Below are positions 46,935 through 55,855 of a stretch of 64,000 bases of DNA, one piece after another. The notes beneath the pieces were generated by a model. The model was not told the origin of the DNA and did no database searches. It saw only the letters and a list, made by a program, of their open reading frames with translations. The stretch is from Oligoflexia bacterium (lineage in GTDB: Bacteria; Bdellovibrionota_G; JANQFH01). Positions within the stretch are counted from its first letter, which is position 1; every line of letters begins with the position of its first letter. The stretch lies in assembly GCA_028277945.1 (NCBI GenBank), contig JANQFH010000008.1, positions 186,001 through 250,000 of the forward strand, in the 5' to 3' direction. Made by a program: the position numbers and the translations under genes.

Positions 46935-48483
46935 TGTCTTTAGCCCACTGTAGTCGGTAGAGAGGAAAGTCAAATTGGTAGCGTTTTTCCGGGACTTTAA
47001 TATGTTTGTGGTAAATTACCGGAGTATAAAGATGAAATAATGGAACGATAAATGACTTTTCCTCAAACTCAATCATTAGATCAGTGTATTTTTCTAATCT
47101 CCGTATACGGTCAGATATGAAACTGATTTCATCAGCACCCTTTAAAAGCTTCGTTGTGGGGAAATTGCCAAATTGGATTGGATTTTTGGCTCGAAACAAG
47201 TCTAGGAAGCCATCTGGGTCTGGTATGACTCCAAAATAACCTACCATAATCAAATCGTAATCTTTGCTTTTTAGAAGAGGTATAACCTCTTCAATATTTT
47301 TGAACTCTATAATCGGGATCATACCTACGTTGGTCAACACTTCACTGATAGCCTTACCTACAGGTATGTTTAAATATTCTTTCCTCAAAACTATTCTAAG
47401 CTTTTTATGTTTTACTTTATTTTTCCAGAGCTTTTTGAAACTGATCGGACTCATACGGCGAAAGTCACGTTCGTAGTATCTTCTTAGAAGAACGCCATGT
47501 GGTAAAAAATGCTTCTGATGGTCTATAAAGAAACCGGGTTTCTCTATCTGGGAAACTCGAGTTTTTATTAGCGCCGCAATATCTCTTCTAAAACTTTCAT
47601 TACTTAGTGCTGGATTGTCAGTGTTTGTATATAGATGTAGGATGCCCAGTCCTCCTAGACGGAGTAACTGATAATTATTTGGTAGTGTTCCCGGTTGTAA
47701 TCCTGGATCAGCAAAGCCTAATGCGAAGTCAATCGAGTCATTCCGTAATTGTGATAGTAGTTGATTTGCGCTTTCTACCCGTCGAAACGAAAGCCTGGAT
47801 ATATGGCTATCATTGGGAACGAACGGAACCATCTGCAGACGATTTGGCAGTTGTACTGAGTCCAGAGAAAAAGAGCCAGACCCCACTACCTGAGAAGAAC
47901 TACCAGAGGACTTTTTAGTTACACCGTAACCAGGTACTGCTAACAATTCTAACAGATACGGATACGGACGCTTGAGGCTTAGAATAATCGTGTGCTGATT
48001 CGGAGTGATAATTCCCGATGGTATTTGTCCATCTTTCAGGTTTTCGGCACCTACCACGATACGACCTAGATAGCTGGATATTTGCGTCATACTACCTTGC
48101 CATAAATGGCGTGACAGACTAAAGGCGATATCTTTACTCGTAATGAGCGCACCATCATGGAACCGAGCATGACGATCCAGATGAAAGCTATAACGTCTTC
48201 CATCTGAAGATATCTTCCAGCGCCTTGCAAGATCAGCTGTAATACGATTTTCTTTGTCTAACTTTACTAGAGTGCGTAAGTATGGTCTAAGAAGGTCAGA
48301 ATGTACGTAATGCCACGCATCTATTGGATCCAGAGAGCTGGGCAAAATAGGCAACGCTATCTCAAAGCTGTTGGTTGTCTTACGGTACTTCTGTTTAGAT
48401 GATGCTGCATAAGTATGAAAGACAAATGAAAATAAAAGAAAGTGCAACAGGCACGCCTTCATCAAAATGTGAATGAGTTTCAC
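46924..48483 (-). CDS. Module D family 5 solute-binding protein
   Basis: 519 aa with signal peptide (ACLLHFLLFSFVFHTYAAS). Family 5 signature: DLARRWKISSDGRRYSFHLDRHARFHDGALITSKDIAFSL, and late DYDLIMVGYFGVIPDPDGFLDLF. The start is GTG at 48483, overlapping the dehydratase stop (GTGA); an ATG 7 codons downstream is possible. It is more divergent from the module C and E proteins than they are from each other, consistent with a different ligand. No ABC transporter genes accompany it. Confidence 0.88.
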   Translation of the reverse strand: MKLIHILMKACLLHFLLFSFVFHTYAASSKQKYRKTTNSFEIALPILPSSLDPIDAWHYVHSDLLRPYLRTLVKLDKENRITADLARRWKISSDGRRYSFHLDRHARFHDGALITSKDIAFSLSRHLWQGSMTQISSYLGRIVVGAENLKDGQIPSGIITPNQHTIILSLKRPYPYLLELLAVPGYGVTKKSSGSSSQVVGSGSFSLDSVQLPNRLQMVPFVPNDSHISRLSFRRVESANQLLSQLRNDSIDFALGFADPGLQPGTLPNNYQLLRLGGLGILHLYTNTDNPALSNESFRRDIAALIKTRVSQIEKPGFFIDHQKHFLPHGVLLRRYYERDFRRMSPISFKKLWKNKVKHKKLRIVLRKEYLNIPVGKAISEVLTNVGMIPIIEFKNIEEVIPLLKSKDYDLIMVGYFGVIPDPDGFLDLFRAKNPIQFGNFPTTKLLKGADEISFISDRIRRLEKYTDLMIEFEEKSFIVPLFHLYTPVIYHKHIKVPEKRYQFDFPLYRLQWAKDNEI

Positions 48484-49571
48484 TGCGTACTCCGGTCACA
48501 GTAGATCTCAATATCATTCTGTTTTATCAGTATATGTTTTTGTGTATACGTTACTTCTACGCCTTTATGGTGTGCTTTGTAATCATATCTATAATGACCA
48601 TCGAAATATCGGCATATTTGTAACGGCCCTGATTTTTTTAGTAGGTCTGTCACCCCCAATTGTAGAGGATTTTTATTTCCCGAACGTGATGACGAGGCCA
48701 TCTCCTGAAACGGATGCAATTTTGAATCAATTCGCTTAGGTACATTAGGATGAGCGTAATAAAATATTTCTCTGTCACCGCACTTCCTAAAGTAATAGGG
48801 AATGTCACCTCGTTCTAATTGTTCTAGCTCACTAGGTAGAAATTCGTTCCCGTTTAAATTATTCGCCTTCTTTGTCAAGAAGGAATGATAATCTCTTGTA
48901 GACCGAGGAATGACCCGAATCGGATTTTGCATGAATCCATCAATGGAAGCAAAAAGATTCGCTGTGAGTTCTGTTACTGATGAGAGAAAGTTCAATGCGT
49001 CAAAAAAACCAAAGCAAATTGCAGCAACGCCACTGTGGGATCTATCCAACTCTCGAAAGTTATTTAATAGGTGGGAGAGTCCTGAATCTTCAAATGTCAA
49101 TGCAGGGGAAGGTATGAGTGCTGTTTCAGAGAGAAGTGTGTGATCTTCAAAGATACATTCTATATCGATAGGGCTGAATATGATACTGCCAGCAGAAGTC
49201 TTGCCAAGCAATACATTGGCACGGTGCAGATCTCCAATTCCGAACCAAGTAATAAGTGCGATGGTACGGCCAATATCTTCTAATACTTCTAAATCTAGAT
49301 CTTTGGAAATGAGAGGTTTAAGTAGGAGTTCCTCTACTCTGCCAAAACATTTTTCACCAGGAGATGACATTTCGACATATAGTTTTGGTAAAGATCTTCC
49401 TGGGTATACAAATCCCCTTTTCTTAGCTTCAGATTCTAATAAAGATGTTAAGGGACTTAATCGAGATAAGAAGAGGTATTCCCAAAATACAGTTCTAGGC
49501 TTGCAAATCCTTTGGGTACCATCACGACAAACTCGCTGTCCAAAATTGTGAGGGTCGCCTAACGGTTGCAT
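48480..49571 (-). CDS. Module D minimal LanM-type dehydratase
   Basis: 363 aa matching the dehydratase (DUF4135) part of class II lanthipeptide synthetases. GDPHNFGQRV..DGTQRICKPR contains the kinase Lys (24); GIGDLHRANVLLG and SPIDIECIF give Asp114, His116, Asn119 and Asp136/Glu138 of the phosphotransfer site; IRVIPRSTRDYHSF gives Arg219, Arg223 and Thr225 of the phosphate-elimination site. LanM proteins are about 900-1000 aa; this one lacks the large N-terminal part and the entire C-terminal LanC cyclase. The ATG follows GGGAGG, and an in-frame stop just upstream rules out a longer form. It should dehydrate Ser/Thr but cannot form lanthionine rings by itself. Confidence 0.8.
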   Translation of the reverse strand: MQPLGDPHNFGQRVCRDGTQRICKPRTVFWEYLFLSRLSPLTSLLESEAKKRGFVYPGRSLPKLYVEMSSPGEKCFGRVEELLLKPLISKDLDLEVLEDIGRTIALITWFGIGDLHRANVLLGKTSAGSIIFSPIDIECIFEDHTLLSETALIPSPALTFEDSGLSHLLNNFRELDRSHSGVAAICFGFFDALNFLSSVTELTANLFASIDGFMQNPIRVIPRSTRDYHSFLTKKANNLNGNEFLPSELEQLERGDIPYYFRKCGDREIFYYAHPNVPKRIDSKLHPFQEMASSSRSGNKNPLQLGVTDLLKKSGPLQICRYFDGHYRYDYKAHHKGVEVTYTQKHILIKQNDIEIYCDRSTQ

Positions 49572-49615
49572 ATGCCTCCCATCAGTCTATGCGGGTAGAG
49601 AAAGGGGAGGCTTAC

Positions 49616-49699
49616 CTAGATCCCTACAGTCACGCCACGTATTACGACAATCTTCTCCAATTTATCTAAATCTATGTATTCTCGTCTTCTTTTTTTCAT
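49616..49699 (-). CDS. Module D candidate RiPP precursor peptide (27 aa)
   Basis: A 27-residue peptide with an AGGAG site 7 nt before its ATG, 44 bp upstream of the dehydratase. N-terminus MKKRRREYIDLDKLEK is a basic then acidic leader; the end is IVVIRGVTVGI. It has exactly one hydroxyl amino acid that a LanM-type enzyme could use (a single Thr, no Ser) and no Cys, matching a dehydratase that has no cyclase. The predicted product is a linear peptide with one dehydrobutyrine. Confidence 0.7.
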   Translation of the reverse strand: MKKRRREYIDLDKLEKIVVIRGVTVGI

Positions 49700-50104
49700 G
49701 ATTTACTCCTATTTAGGTTATATCCACCAATTTTTCAAGCTCTTATTTGATATCCTTAAAGCTTAGGATGCACCCTATCCTAATTTATTTCTGCAAGGAA
49801 CGTGCTAACAAAAAAGTTAATGATTTTAAAAGATTGGGTTCTTCAGGAAAGAGTATTGTTGGTTTTTGCAACAATCTAGTGCATAAAACGACAAATTGTA
49901 TCTCTTACGACCAAGGTTAATAAAAGTTAATAGTGATTGAAGGGGAGGATTAGTTGTGGAGTGTTAACCCTTGGATGATATTAGACGAATTTTGAAAATC
50001 GGTCTTAATCTATTGATAAAAAAGAAACTTTTTGGGAAATTGGGGTTGATTGCCGACTGACCCAACAAAATACTACAGAAGTCTTAATGTGACAGACGTA
50101 ACAC
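49700..50104. other. Intergenic region upstream of module D
   Basis: No gene is supported in these 405 bp of AT-rich sequence. An inverted repeat TTAGGAT-7-ATCCTAA (49763-49783) lies about 65 bp before the module D precursor start and could be its operator. The rest toward 50104 shows nothing I can assign. Confidence 0.4.
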
Positions 50105-50332
50105 ATGATTCATTTCAGATGCTTATGTTGTAGTGCAGAGTGTATAGAATTTTCTCAACAAGAAGGCATATATCCTGGGAAAGGCTGCTGGTTATGGGAT
50201 GTGGCCTTGCCTACTGGTATGGCGACTTACAACACTTACTCTTTTGTTAATTTCCGTAGGACTAAGAGTGGTTGCGAGGCTGGTGTACAGCATTCTCCCT
50301 ATTTCAGTGGAGGGCTTGTTTTCAGAGTTTAA
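50105..50332 (+). pseudogene. Degenerate third copy of the secreted Cys-rich gene
   Basis: AECIEFSQQEGIYPGKGCWL and ALPTGMATYN match the N-terminus of the 8.8- and 17.9-kb genes (EECLEFF..GVHPGPQCEL.CATLPTSMATF), but the signal peptide and several Cys are lost and the rest is unrelated. It is a remnant. Confidence 0.75.
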
Positions 50333-50336
50333 ACAC

Positions 50337-50414
50337 CTAGTTCGCTATGAGGCTTTCCATAAACTGGTAGCCTTCGGCAATTGCAGCATCGGTAATTTGG
50401 TCCTTCAAACTGTC
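50337..50414 (-). pseudogene. C-terminal fragment of a lipase-like gene
   Basis: The last 25 codons read LKDQITDAAIAEGYQFMESL and end in the same place as the 54.4-kb protein (LKDQITDAAITEGRQFMESL), including a TAG stop. The rest of the gene is absent. It abuts the Cys-rich remnant, so the site holds fossils of two families present intact elsewhere in the window. Confidence 0.85.
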
Positions 50415-50437
50415 AACACTTCTCCGTCCCCAAGCAC

Positions 50438-50527
50438 ATGAAGTGTGTTGAACTTGAAATAGGTCTGCTACCTAAGCGAATGCTTTCCTACATTCCTATT
50501 GAAGTAGTTGGGCATAAATTACGTTAG
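50438..50527 (+). CDS. Weak candidate short peptide upstream of module E
   Basis: A 29-codon frame between the remnants and the MFS gene, ending MLSYIPIEVVGHKLR. It is in the right position for a module E precursor and has a basic C-terminus, but no ribosome binding site is visible, so it may be chance. Confidence 0.2.
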   Translation: MKCVELEIGLLPKRMLSYIPIEVVGHKLR

Positions 50528-50557
50528 TGGTTTTAACAAATACTAGTTAAGGTCTTG

Positions 50558-51772
50558 ATGTTTAGATTCTATTTCAACTCTTTTCGAGGTTTACCCAGGG
50601 CGGGAGTGTTGCTTTCATTGGCTGCATTGATAAACCGTCTTGGAAGTGTGGTGTTGTTTTTCTTTGCGATCTATTTAACGAAAAATAATTGGAGCGTATT
50701 TGATATTGGGAAGGTTCTATCAGCCTATAGTTTTGGCTATGCAGGTGGGGCTTATCTTGGTGGTCGTCTTAGTGATCGTTATGATAGCCGTTTTATACTT
50801 ATAATTACACTAATGGGTTCTGGCTTATGTTTCTTCGGACTTTCTATAGCGGATTCTTTTACACCTGTTATTCTTTTACTTTCTATGGCTGGCATTTTGG
50901 AAGGTGCCTTTAAACCAGCATACAATGTTACAATGACCCGATGTTGTACCCAGGACGAGTGGTCACGTGCTTATGCACTGTATATGACCACGACTTATTT
51001 AGGAGGAGCTATAGCTTCAATGGCAGGTGGATTTTTGTCCAAATGGAACTTTAGCTACATTTTTTATTTTGATGGTGTAACGTGTATCATTGCAGCGGTT
51101 TTTGTGTGTATTGTTTTCGATCGGCTAACCCGTTCAGTGGAAGCAGAGAAAGAGCAAATCACCGATGAGTTCAGTCTATCTAAAAATACACCTCCATCTT
51201 CTCTAGTTATTTGGATAATTTTTGTATCCATGTTTTTTGTCTATCTTGTTGATCAACAGGAGTCTGGAAGCTATATGATTCATATTACAAAACAGTATGG
51301 TATTGATACTCACCAGGTAGGTATGTTGATTGCTTTTGGCTGTGTACTTATGGCACTGACCACTGTACCTTTGACTCAGTTTTTCAAACGCATTCCGGAT
51401 TTTATCGCGATGACTTTAGGATCTTTGATTCTTTGCCTGTCCTTTGGTCTTTTGAATCAGGGTGATAGTTTTGCCTTTCTTTTCTTGTTGATGGCTATGT
51501 GGTCCTTGGGCAGCATCATATCATTTCCGACCGTAGTGAGCCTCATTGGTAAGTACTCAACAAAGGAAAGGGTTGGACATAACATGGGAATTTACCATTT
51601 CATCTCTGGCTTAAGCAGAATCGTCGCGCCCTCTCTTGGTACCTATGTCTATCAAAACTTGGGTCCGAATATCTTGTGGAGTGCTTGCACTGCTATTGGT
51701 GTTTTCAGTGGTGTATCCTTCCTTCTCATTTATCGTTTTAGTTTAAGGTCAATTCACTCCAGAGAAGCATGA
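50558..51772 (+). CDS. Module E MFS transporter
   Basis: 404 aa, about 12 TMs, with motif A present (GGAYLGGRLSDRYDSRFI) between TM2 and TM3. Start at the ATG 50558, with AAGG just upstream. Its stop overlaps the start of the GNAT-like gene by 4 nt (ATGA), so the two are coupled. Likely exporter for the product of this module. Confidence 0.85.
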   Translation: MFRFYFNSFRGLPRAGVLLSLAALINRLGSVVLFFFAIYLTKNNWSVFDIGKVLSAYSFGYAGGAYLGGRLSDRYDSRFILIITLMGSGLCFFGLSIADSFTPVILLLSMAGILEGAFKPAYNVTMTRCCTQDEWSRAYALYMTTTYLGGAIASMAGGFLSKWNFSYIFYFDGVTCIIAAVFVCIVFDRLTRSVEAEKEQITDEFSLSKNTPPSSLVIWIIFVSMFFVYLVDQQESGSYMIHITKQYGIDTHQVGMLIAFGCVLMALTTVPLTQFFKRIPDFIAMTLGSLILCLSFGLLNQGDSFAFLFLLMAMWSLGSIISFPTVVSLIGKYSTKERVGHNMGIYHFISGLSRIVAPSLGTYVYQNLGPNILWSACTAIGVFSGVSFLLIYRFSLRSIHSREA

Positions 51773-52572
51773 AACTGATCGAAAGAGATGTAGCTTTAAT
51801 CAACCATGAATATTACATCGATGGAATTGCTGGCAGTCAGTATACATCGAGACAGGTGTTTACGTGCCGAGGTAAACTATTTGTTGTGATTGATGAATTG
51901 TGTGTCGATAAGTTACATGATATAGCGGTTAACTACGTTGGCCAATATAGTACTAAGAGTATAGTGTGTCTTTGCTCACATTTACGTGTTAGACAAATTA
52001 GTGAAATGTGGGAAAAGACAAGTTCAAAATTCTATTCGTGGTTTGGTTTTACGTTTGATCCGGCATTGTCCCGGTTCGACTTTGCTTACTCGAAAAGTGC
52101 ACTAGAGGGATTCGACGTATCGGTCGGTATGCCAATTAGTAAGGTTGAAAAGGAAACACTGTTAAAATTGTGGCAAAAACACTATATTGAAAAGGTTCTC
52201 CTAGGTTATCCGGAGAAAATAAGGCATCGTTATCTTGAAGAATTTCAACAAAGATTGGGTTCTGATAATGAAAATCGGCATACCATAGTTCGGCAGGATA
52301 GTGAGATTGTGGCCCATCAGATGCTACGAAGACTTTTTACGGAGCAAAGAAACTGTTGGGATAAAGAGTTGCACTTTTGGGTCGATGGACAGCTGAATAA
52401 GTCGATTCGACGAGAAATTCATCGACGGTTTTGGTATGAAGTACATGAGGCATCGAGAAAACATATGGTGCTTGGTGGTGTTGCGAGTAATAATATATCG
52501 AGTATCAAACATCTCATTAAAAATGGTGGCCGATTACTTTTTATTCAATACATAGGGTTATCGTCTTACTAG
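51769..52572 (+). CDS. Module E GNAT-like protein, possible peptide acetyltransferase
   Basis: 267 aa. The C-terminal 100 residues fit the GNAT fold: a central strand with DSEIVAHQMLRRL, ELHFWVDGQLNKSIRREIHRRFWYEVHEAS in the acetyl-CoA loop/helix region, then LGGVASNNISSIKHLIKNGGRLLF, the typical 'v...N..si....k.Gf' end. The pyrophosphate-loop Gly pattern is weak, so the assignment is moderate. GNATs acetylate N-termini in some RiPP pathways. Coupled to the MFS gene, 200 bp before the SBP. Confidence 0.5.
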   Translation: MKLIERDVALINHEYYIDGIAGSQYTSRQVFTCRGKLFVVIDELCVDKLHDIAVNYVGQYSTKSIVCLCSHLRVRQISEMWEKTSSKFYSWFGFTFDPALSRFDFAYSKSALEGFDVSVGMPISKVEKETLLKLWQKHYIEKVLLGYPEKIRHRYLEEFQQRLGSDNENRHTIVRQDSEIVAHQMLRRLFTEQRNCWDKELHFWVDGQLNKSIRREIHRRFWYEVHEASRKHMVLGGVASNNISSIKHLIKNGGRLLFIQYIGLSSY

Positions 52573-52696
52573 TGGTCTGACATATCTTGGTTGTCACCCT
52601 ACAAACTACACATAGATTGTGTCAAAATTGAACAGTTTGTTTGAAATGGAGACAGTAACAAACCAAGTAAAAACTAACTGATTTTATGCCTGTGTA

Positions 52697-52774
52697 ACCT
52701 TGACGGATTTAAGCGATCAGGGTAAGCATTTATAATTAGACGAGATTATAAATGAGCTTAGAAAGGGAAGCGCA
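52697..52774 (+). repeat. Leader of the module E SBP, duplicated at 56.7 kb
   Basis: ACCTTGACGGATTTAA, then an ATTATAAAT-GAGCTTAGAAAGGGAAGCGCA stretch up to the start codon, recurs with few changes at 56703-56783. This copy has an imperfect inverted repeat where the 56.7-kb copy has a perfect one, and TATAAT at 52731-52736 could be a -10 box. Confidence 0.6.
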
Positions 52775-54181
52775 ATGCGGAGTTCAAAAATTGGTATGAC
52801 AAACGTTCCAAGTGACCTTGATCCATTGAAGGCACGATATGCTTACGACCTGATGATGAACGCATGCGTTTTTTCGCGACTTGTACAGCTTGATGGTAAT
52901 GGTCAGGTGGTGTCAGAGCTTGCGTCCAGTTGGAAGGTTAGTGATGCAGGAGATGAGTATACCTTTACCTTGAATTCGGACGCGAGATTTCATGATGGGT
53001 CACCAGTAACAGCTCGAGATGTTGTCTATACCTTCGAAAGGATCTTGAAGTCAGATCGGCCACCTGCTTCGATTCTTCGTCTAGCATTAGATCCTTCCTT
53101 TCGTTCGGATGAGGATTGTCCGGTAAAGGCAGTGAACGATCGTCAGGTCAAATTTCATTTACCTGGTGCGTACCCGCCATTTCTGTCTCTGCTTTGTAAT
53201 CCTGTTTTTGGAATAGTTGCTCAGGATAGTGATGGTAAGATTGGCTCTGGTCCAATGGTGCTGGAGGCTGACGAGCATAGTAAGACATTGAAGTTTAAAC
53301 CCTTCCAGGAAGGCGCCGGTCTCGGCGAGTTTTATGTAAAGCAGATCTCCCGTGACAGCTTACCGGAAGTTATTGCCGAAGATGAACTAGATCTGATTTT
53401 TGGGCTCAATTCAATAGATTTTCAGAACGTAATCCGCATAGACCCATACAAGGTCGTCAGAGGCCATGATTCGTTTGTCGCTCACTTTTTATGCAATACC
53501 AAAAGTCCAGTACTAGATTCTTTAGAGAGGCGACGTAATCTAAGCTATTTGATCAATTCGCTTTCAGATGAAGTGAGCAATTTAGCAGAATATCAAAAAC
53601 CGCTGAAAAGTTTTCTACCAAGTGGGTTGTTGTCGCCATCTTATTACCAGAGAGCAACATCGCCTGTATCCGAGGATGCCTTTAGTGCAAAAAACAGCCA
53701 ATTCAAAGCCCAACCGCTGCGTATCGTGGTTCAGAAAGGTATTTTTTCTCAGAGTTATATGAGTGCGCTAGGTTCTCTAATAGAAAGGCTAGGTATGGTA
53801 CCTGATATTCAACTAGTGGATTCAGACGCATTATGGAACCGCTATGCAAAGGATGATTATGATCTTATATCTTTTAGTTACAGTTTGGCGATTCCCGACG
53901 ATCCAGATGGCTACCTATGGCCCTTCGACAATAAGGAGCTCGGCATTGATAATCGGTTTCCTATGAGCTCTTTTCTTCAGAAGATTGAAAAGGTCCGTTT
54001 TACGTCGAACCAGAAAGAGAGACTCGAGCTCTATGAACGTGAGTTCAAGCAGTTTGAACAGGAACATTACTTTATTCCAGTGCTTCAACATGACCATCTT
54101 ATTGCTTTTAAAAACCGGAGCGAAATACCGACTTTAAAGCCTACATTCCTTTATCGATTGTCTGATTTTATCAGACCTTAG
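52775..54181 (+). CDS. Module E family 5 solute-binding protein without signal peptide
   Basis: 468 aa, strongly related to the module C SBP: LMMNACVFSRLVQLDGNGQVVSELASSWKVSDAGDEYTF, FHLPGAYPPFLSLLCNPVFGIV, DLISFSYSLAIPDDPDGYLWP. The ATG is immediately followed by the mature-type N-terminus (SSKIGMTNVPSDLDPLKARY); there is no signal peptide, and an in-frame stop 12 codons upstream with no intervening start rules out a longer protein. AAAGGGAAG gives a ribosome site. So the protein should stay in the cytoplasm, unless the leader was replaced recently. No kinase is next to it. Confidence 0.85.
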   Translation: MRSSKIGMTNVPSDLDPLKARYAYDLMMNACVFSRLVQLDGNGQVVSELASSWKVSDAGDEYTFTLNSDARFHDGSPVTARDVVYTFERILKSDRPPASILRLALDPSFRSDEDCPVKAVNDRQVKFHLPGAYPPFLSLLCNPVFGIVAQDSDGKIGSGPMVLEADEHSKTLKFKPFQEGAGLGEFYVKQISRDSLPEVIAEDELDLIFGLNSIDFQNVIRIDPYKVVRGHDSFVAHFLCNTKSPVLDSLERRRNLSYLINSLSDEVSNLAEYQKPLKSFLPSGLLSPSYYQRATSPVSEDAFSAKNSQFKAQPLRIVVQKGIFSQSYMSALGSLIERLGMVPDIQLVDSDALWNRYAKDDYDLISFSYSLAIPDDPDGYLWPFDNKELGIDNRFPMSSFLQKIEKVRFTSNQKERLELYEREFKQFEQEHYFIPVLQHDHLIAFKNRSEIPTLKPTFLYRLSDFIRP

Positions 54182-54400
54182 CCTAGATCCGGACACAGAC
54201 ATATTTTTTAACGAATTTATTATGGTTCATTTCGTGTAATAGTGTGTTCGATCCGAGTGTGTACCCTAGGCTTTTTCAAGAATGAGTTTGGTTTTGAGCC
54301 GAAAGGGCTCTAGCAGTATATCCAGGGTACCCCGTTTCAGGCGGCGACGTCCTTTAAGAAAGGCGGAGATGTTTGCTGGCGTTGCATGGGCAAGTAAAGC

Positions 54401-55855
54401 CTAATTCACTATTAGGCTCTCCATAAACTGGCGGCCTTCGGTAATTGCCGCATCGGTAATTTGATCCTTTAAACCTGTGGCATTCTTTGCCCAACACTCA
54501 GGGCTTTTTGAGAATAGGAATCGCTGCTGGTTGGCCTTGAACCCATATTGGTGTCCGCCACCTCTGCCGCGCTGGGCGTGACCGTTGTAAGAGGTACAAT
54601 AAGACATCTCTGCCCATTCTAAATCCTCTCGTCTCGCTTTCAAAACCAATGCCGGACAATCATCAAACCATTTCAACACGGCATCTGCCTGTTCACTACA
54701 TTTAAGCAAAAGACCAGAGATAACATCCATAAAAGCCATTCCTGCCATACACTGACCTACACTCAACTTTTGCGGCCTATGAATATGCCGATGCATCCAA
54801 TGCCAAACAGGCATTAAAGAAGAGTGTAATCCATTTACCAGTTCATGCATATAGGCTCGTTCGTATTGTACTACCGGATCTTCAGAATTGATTGATCCGA
54901 TCAAAAATTCTTCTTTAATCTTTATCTTCATCTCTCCATTGTTTTCAAAAACCCATTTTTCAAACATCTCGTCTATAGCCGAACGGATCATCAGCATTAC
55001 AAAATCCCATGCTGAACCACTAAGATAATGCCTTACAAAATCGTGCCCCGTACCTGTCGCCTCCTCATCACTCCAGTTTGGCGGTAGTTTTTTTGGCACT
55101 GCTCTGATAATTCGATCTTGCTTCAGCGTAATATGCAATGGCTTGATATAAGGGGTGTCTCCAGGACCTTTTGCTCTAGATAAATCACCCAACTTAGTTC
55201 GCTCAAACCGAGTATCAGACACCTTACTTGCTGGCGTTGCCACTGAAATCAGCATCATGATACCTTTAAAGCCTCCGTTATCACCCTCGAACATCACCTT
55301 TTCATAAGCCTCATTTGAAAAGAAATTCCCTTGTGAGTGACTGACTGTTAATGTATTGTAACCTTCCTCCAGTGATTTTCGATAAGCCGCTACTTGTTCA
55401 GCAATGTCAGCTCTTCTTTGTCTGTTCACAAATTCGTCAAATAACCCCCTAATCGACTTAGAGATGTTCACCAAAAAATCCGGCGCTAGGTGCTGCTGGG
55501 AGAACAGACGAAACATGCTCCCTGAATCTAAGACAACGTTTTTTCTACGCAGATCGTCCCGCTTTTGATCCATTGCCTCGGCAATCTGCAGCAAAACTGT
55601 TTGATCGGTGTTGAACGCGATGTTCGGCTCAGCGTCTCGTACTAGCCCTTCCACACCTCTCAAAACACGCATTTTCTCCCAAAGCTGAGTCCAAGATTTT
55701 TGTGCCTCCTCAAAAGAGGTAAACATTCCATTTGCGAAATATAATCTCGATTTCCTCCAACACTCACCTGCACCATAACCTACCTCAGCCACAGTCAGCA
55801 GAACGACAAGGATCCCTAGAGCAATGTTCAAATTTCTACTTGTGTTCAAATTCAC
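54401..55855 (-). CDS. Secreted lipase-like alpha/beta-hydrolase
   Basis: 484 aa. Signal peptide (IALGILVVLLTVAEVGYGAG), then a helical N-terminal region, and NTLTVSHSQGNFFSNEAYEKV around residue 172: the Ser in SHSQG sits in the nucleophile elbow pattern of lipases/esterases (GxSxG with His replacing the first Gly). Downstream, GTGHDFVRHYL may supply the catalytic His. Eight or so Cys lie in the C-terminal half. The substrate is unknown. The start overlaps the upstream lipoprotein gene by 20 bp. A 25-codon fossil of its end is at 50.3 kb. Confidence 0.7.
   Translation of the reverse strand: MNLNTSRNLNIALGILVVLLTVAEVGYGAGECWRKSRLYFANGMFTSFEEAQKSWTQLWEKMRVLRGVEGLVRDAEPNIAFNTDQTVLLQIAEAMDQKRDDLRRKNVVLDSGSMFRLFSQQHLAPDFLVNISKSIRGLFDEFVNRQRRADIAEQVAAYRKSLEEGYNTLTVSHSQGNFFSNEAYEKVMFEGDNGGFKGIMMLISVATPASKVSDTRFERTKLGDLSRAKGPGDTPYIKPLHITLKQDRIIRAVPKKLPPNWSDEEATGTGHDFVRHYLSGSAWDFVMLMIRSAIDEMFEKWVFENNGEMKIKIKEEFLIGSINSEDPVVQYERAYMHELVNGLHSSLMPVWHWMHRHIHRPQKLSVGQCMAGMAFMDVISGLLLKCSEQADAVLKWFDDCPALVLKARREDLEWAEMSYCTSYNGHAQRGRGGGHQYGFKANQQRFLFSKSPECWAKNATGLKDQITDAAITEGRQFMESLIVN

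Noticed and set aside
13348-54181. Family 5 SBPs as parts of ABC peptide importers.
   Set aside because: No permease or ATPase genes occur anywhere in the window; SBPs are coupled to kinases instead.
54268-54403. The frame of the lipase-like gene continues about 43 codons after its TAG stop, with protein-like composition.
   Set aside because: The fossil copy at 50.3 kb ends at the same TAG, so the stop is the real end; the continuation is probably chance or unrelated sequence.
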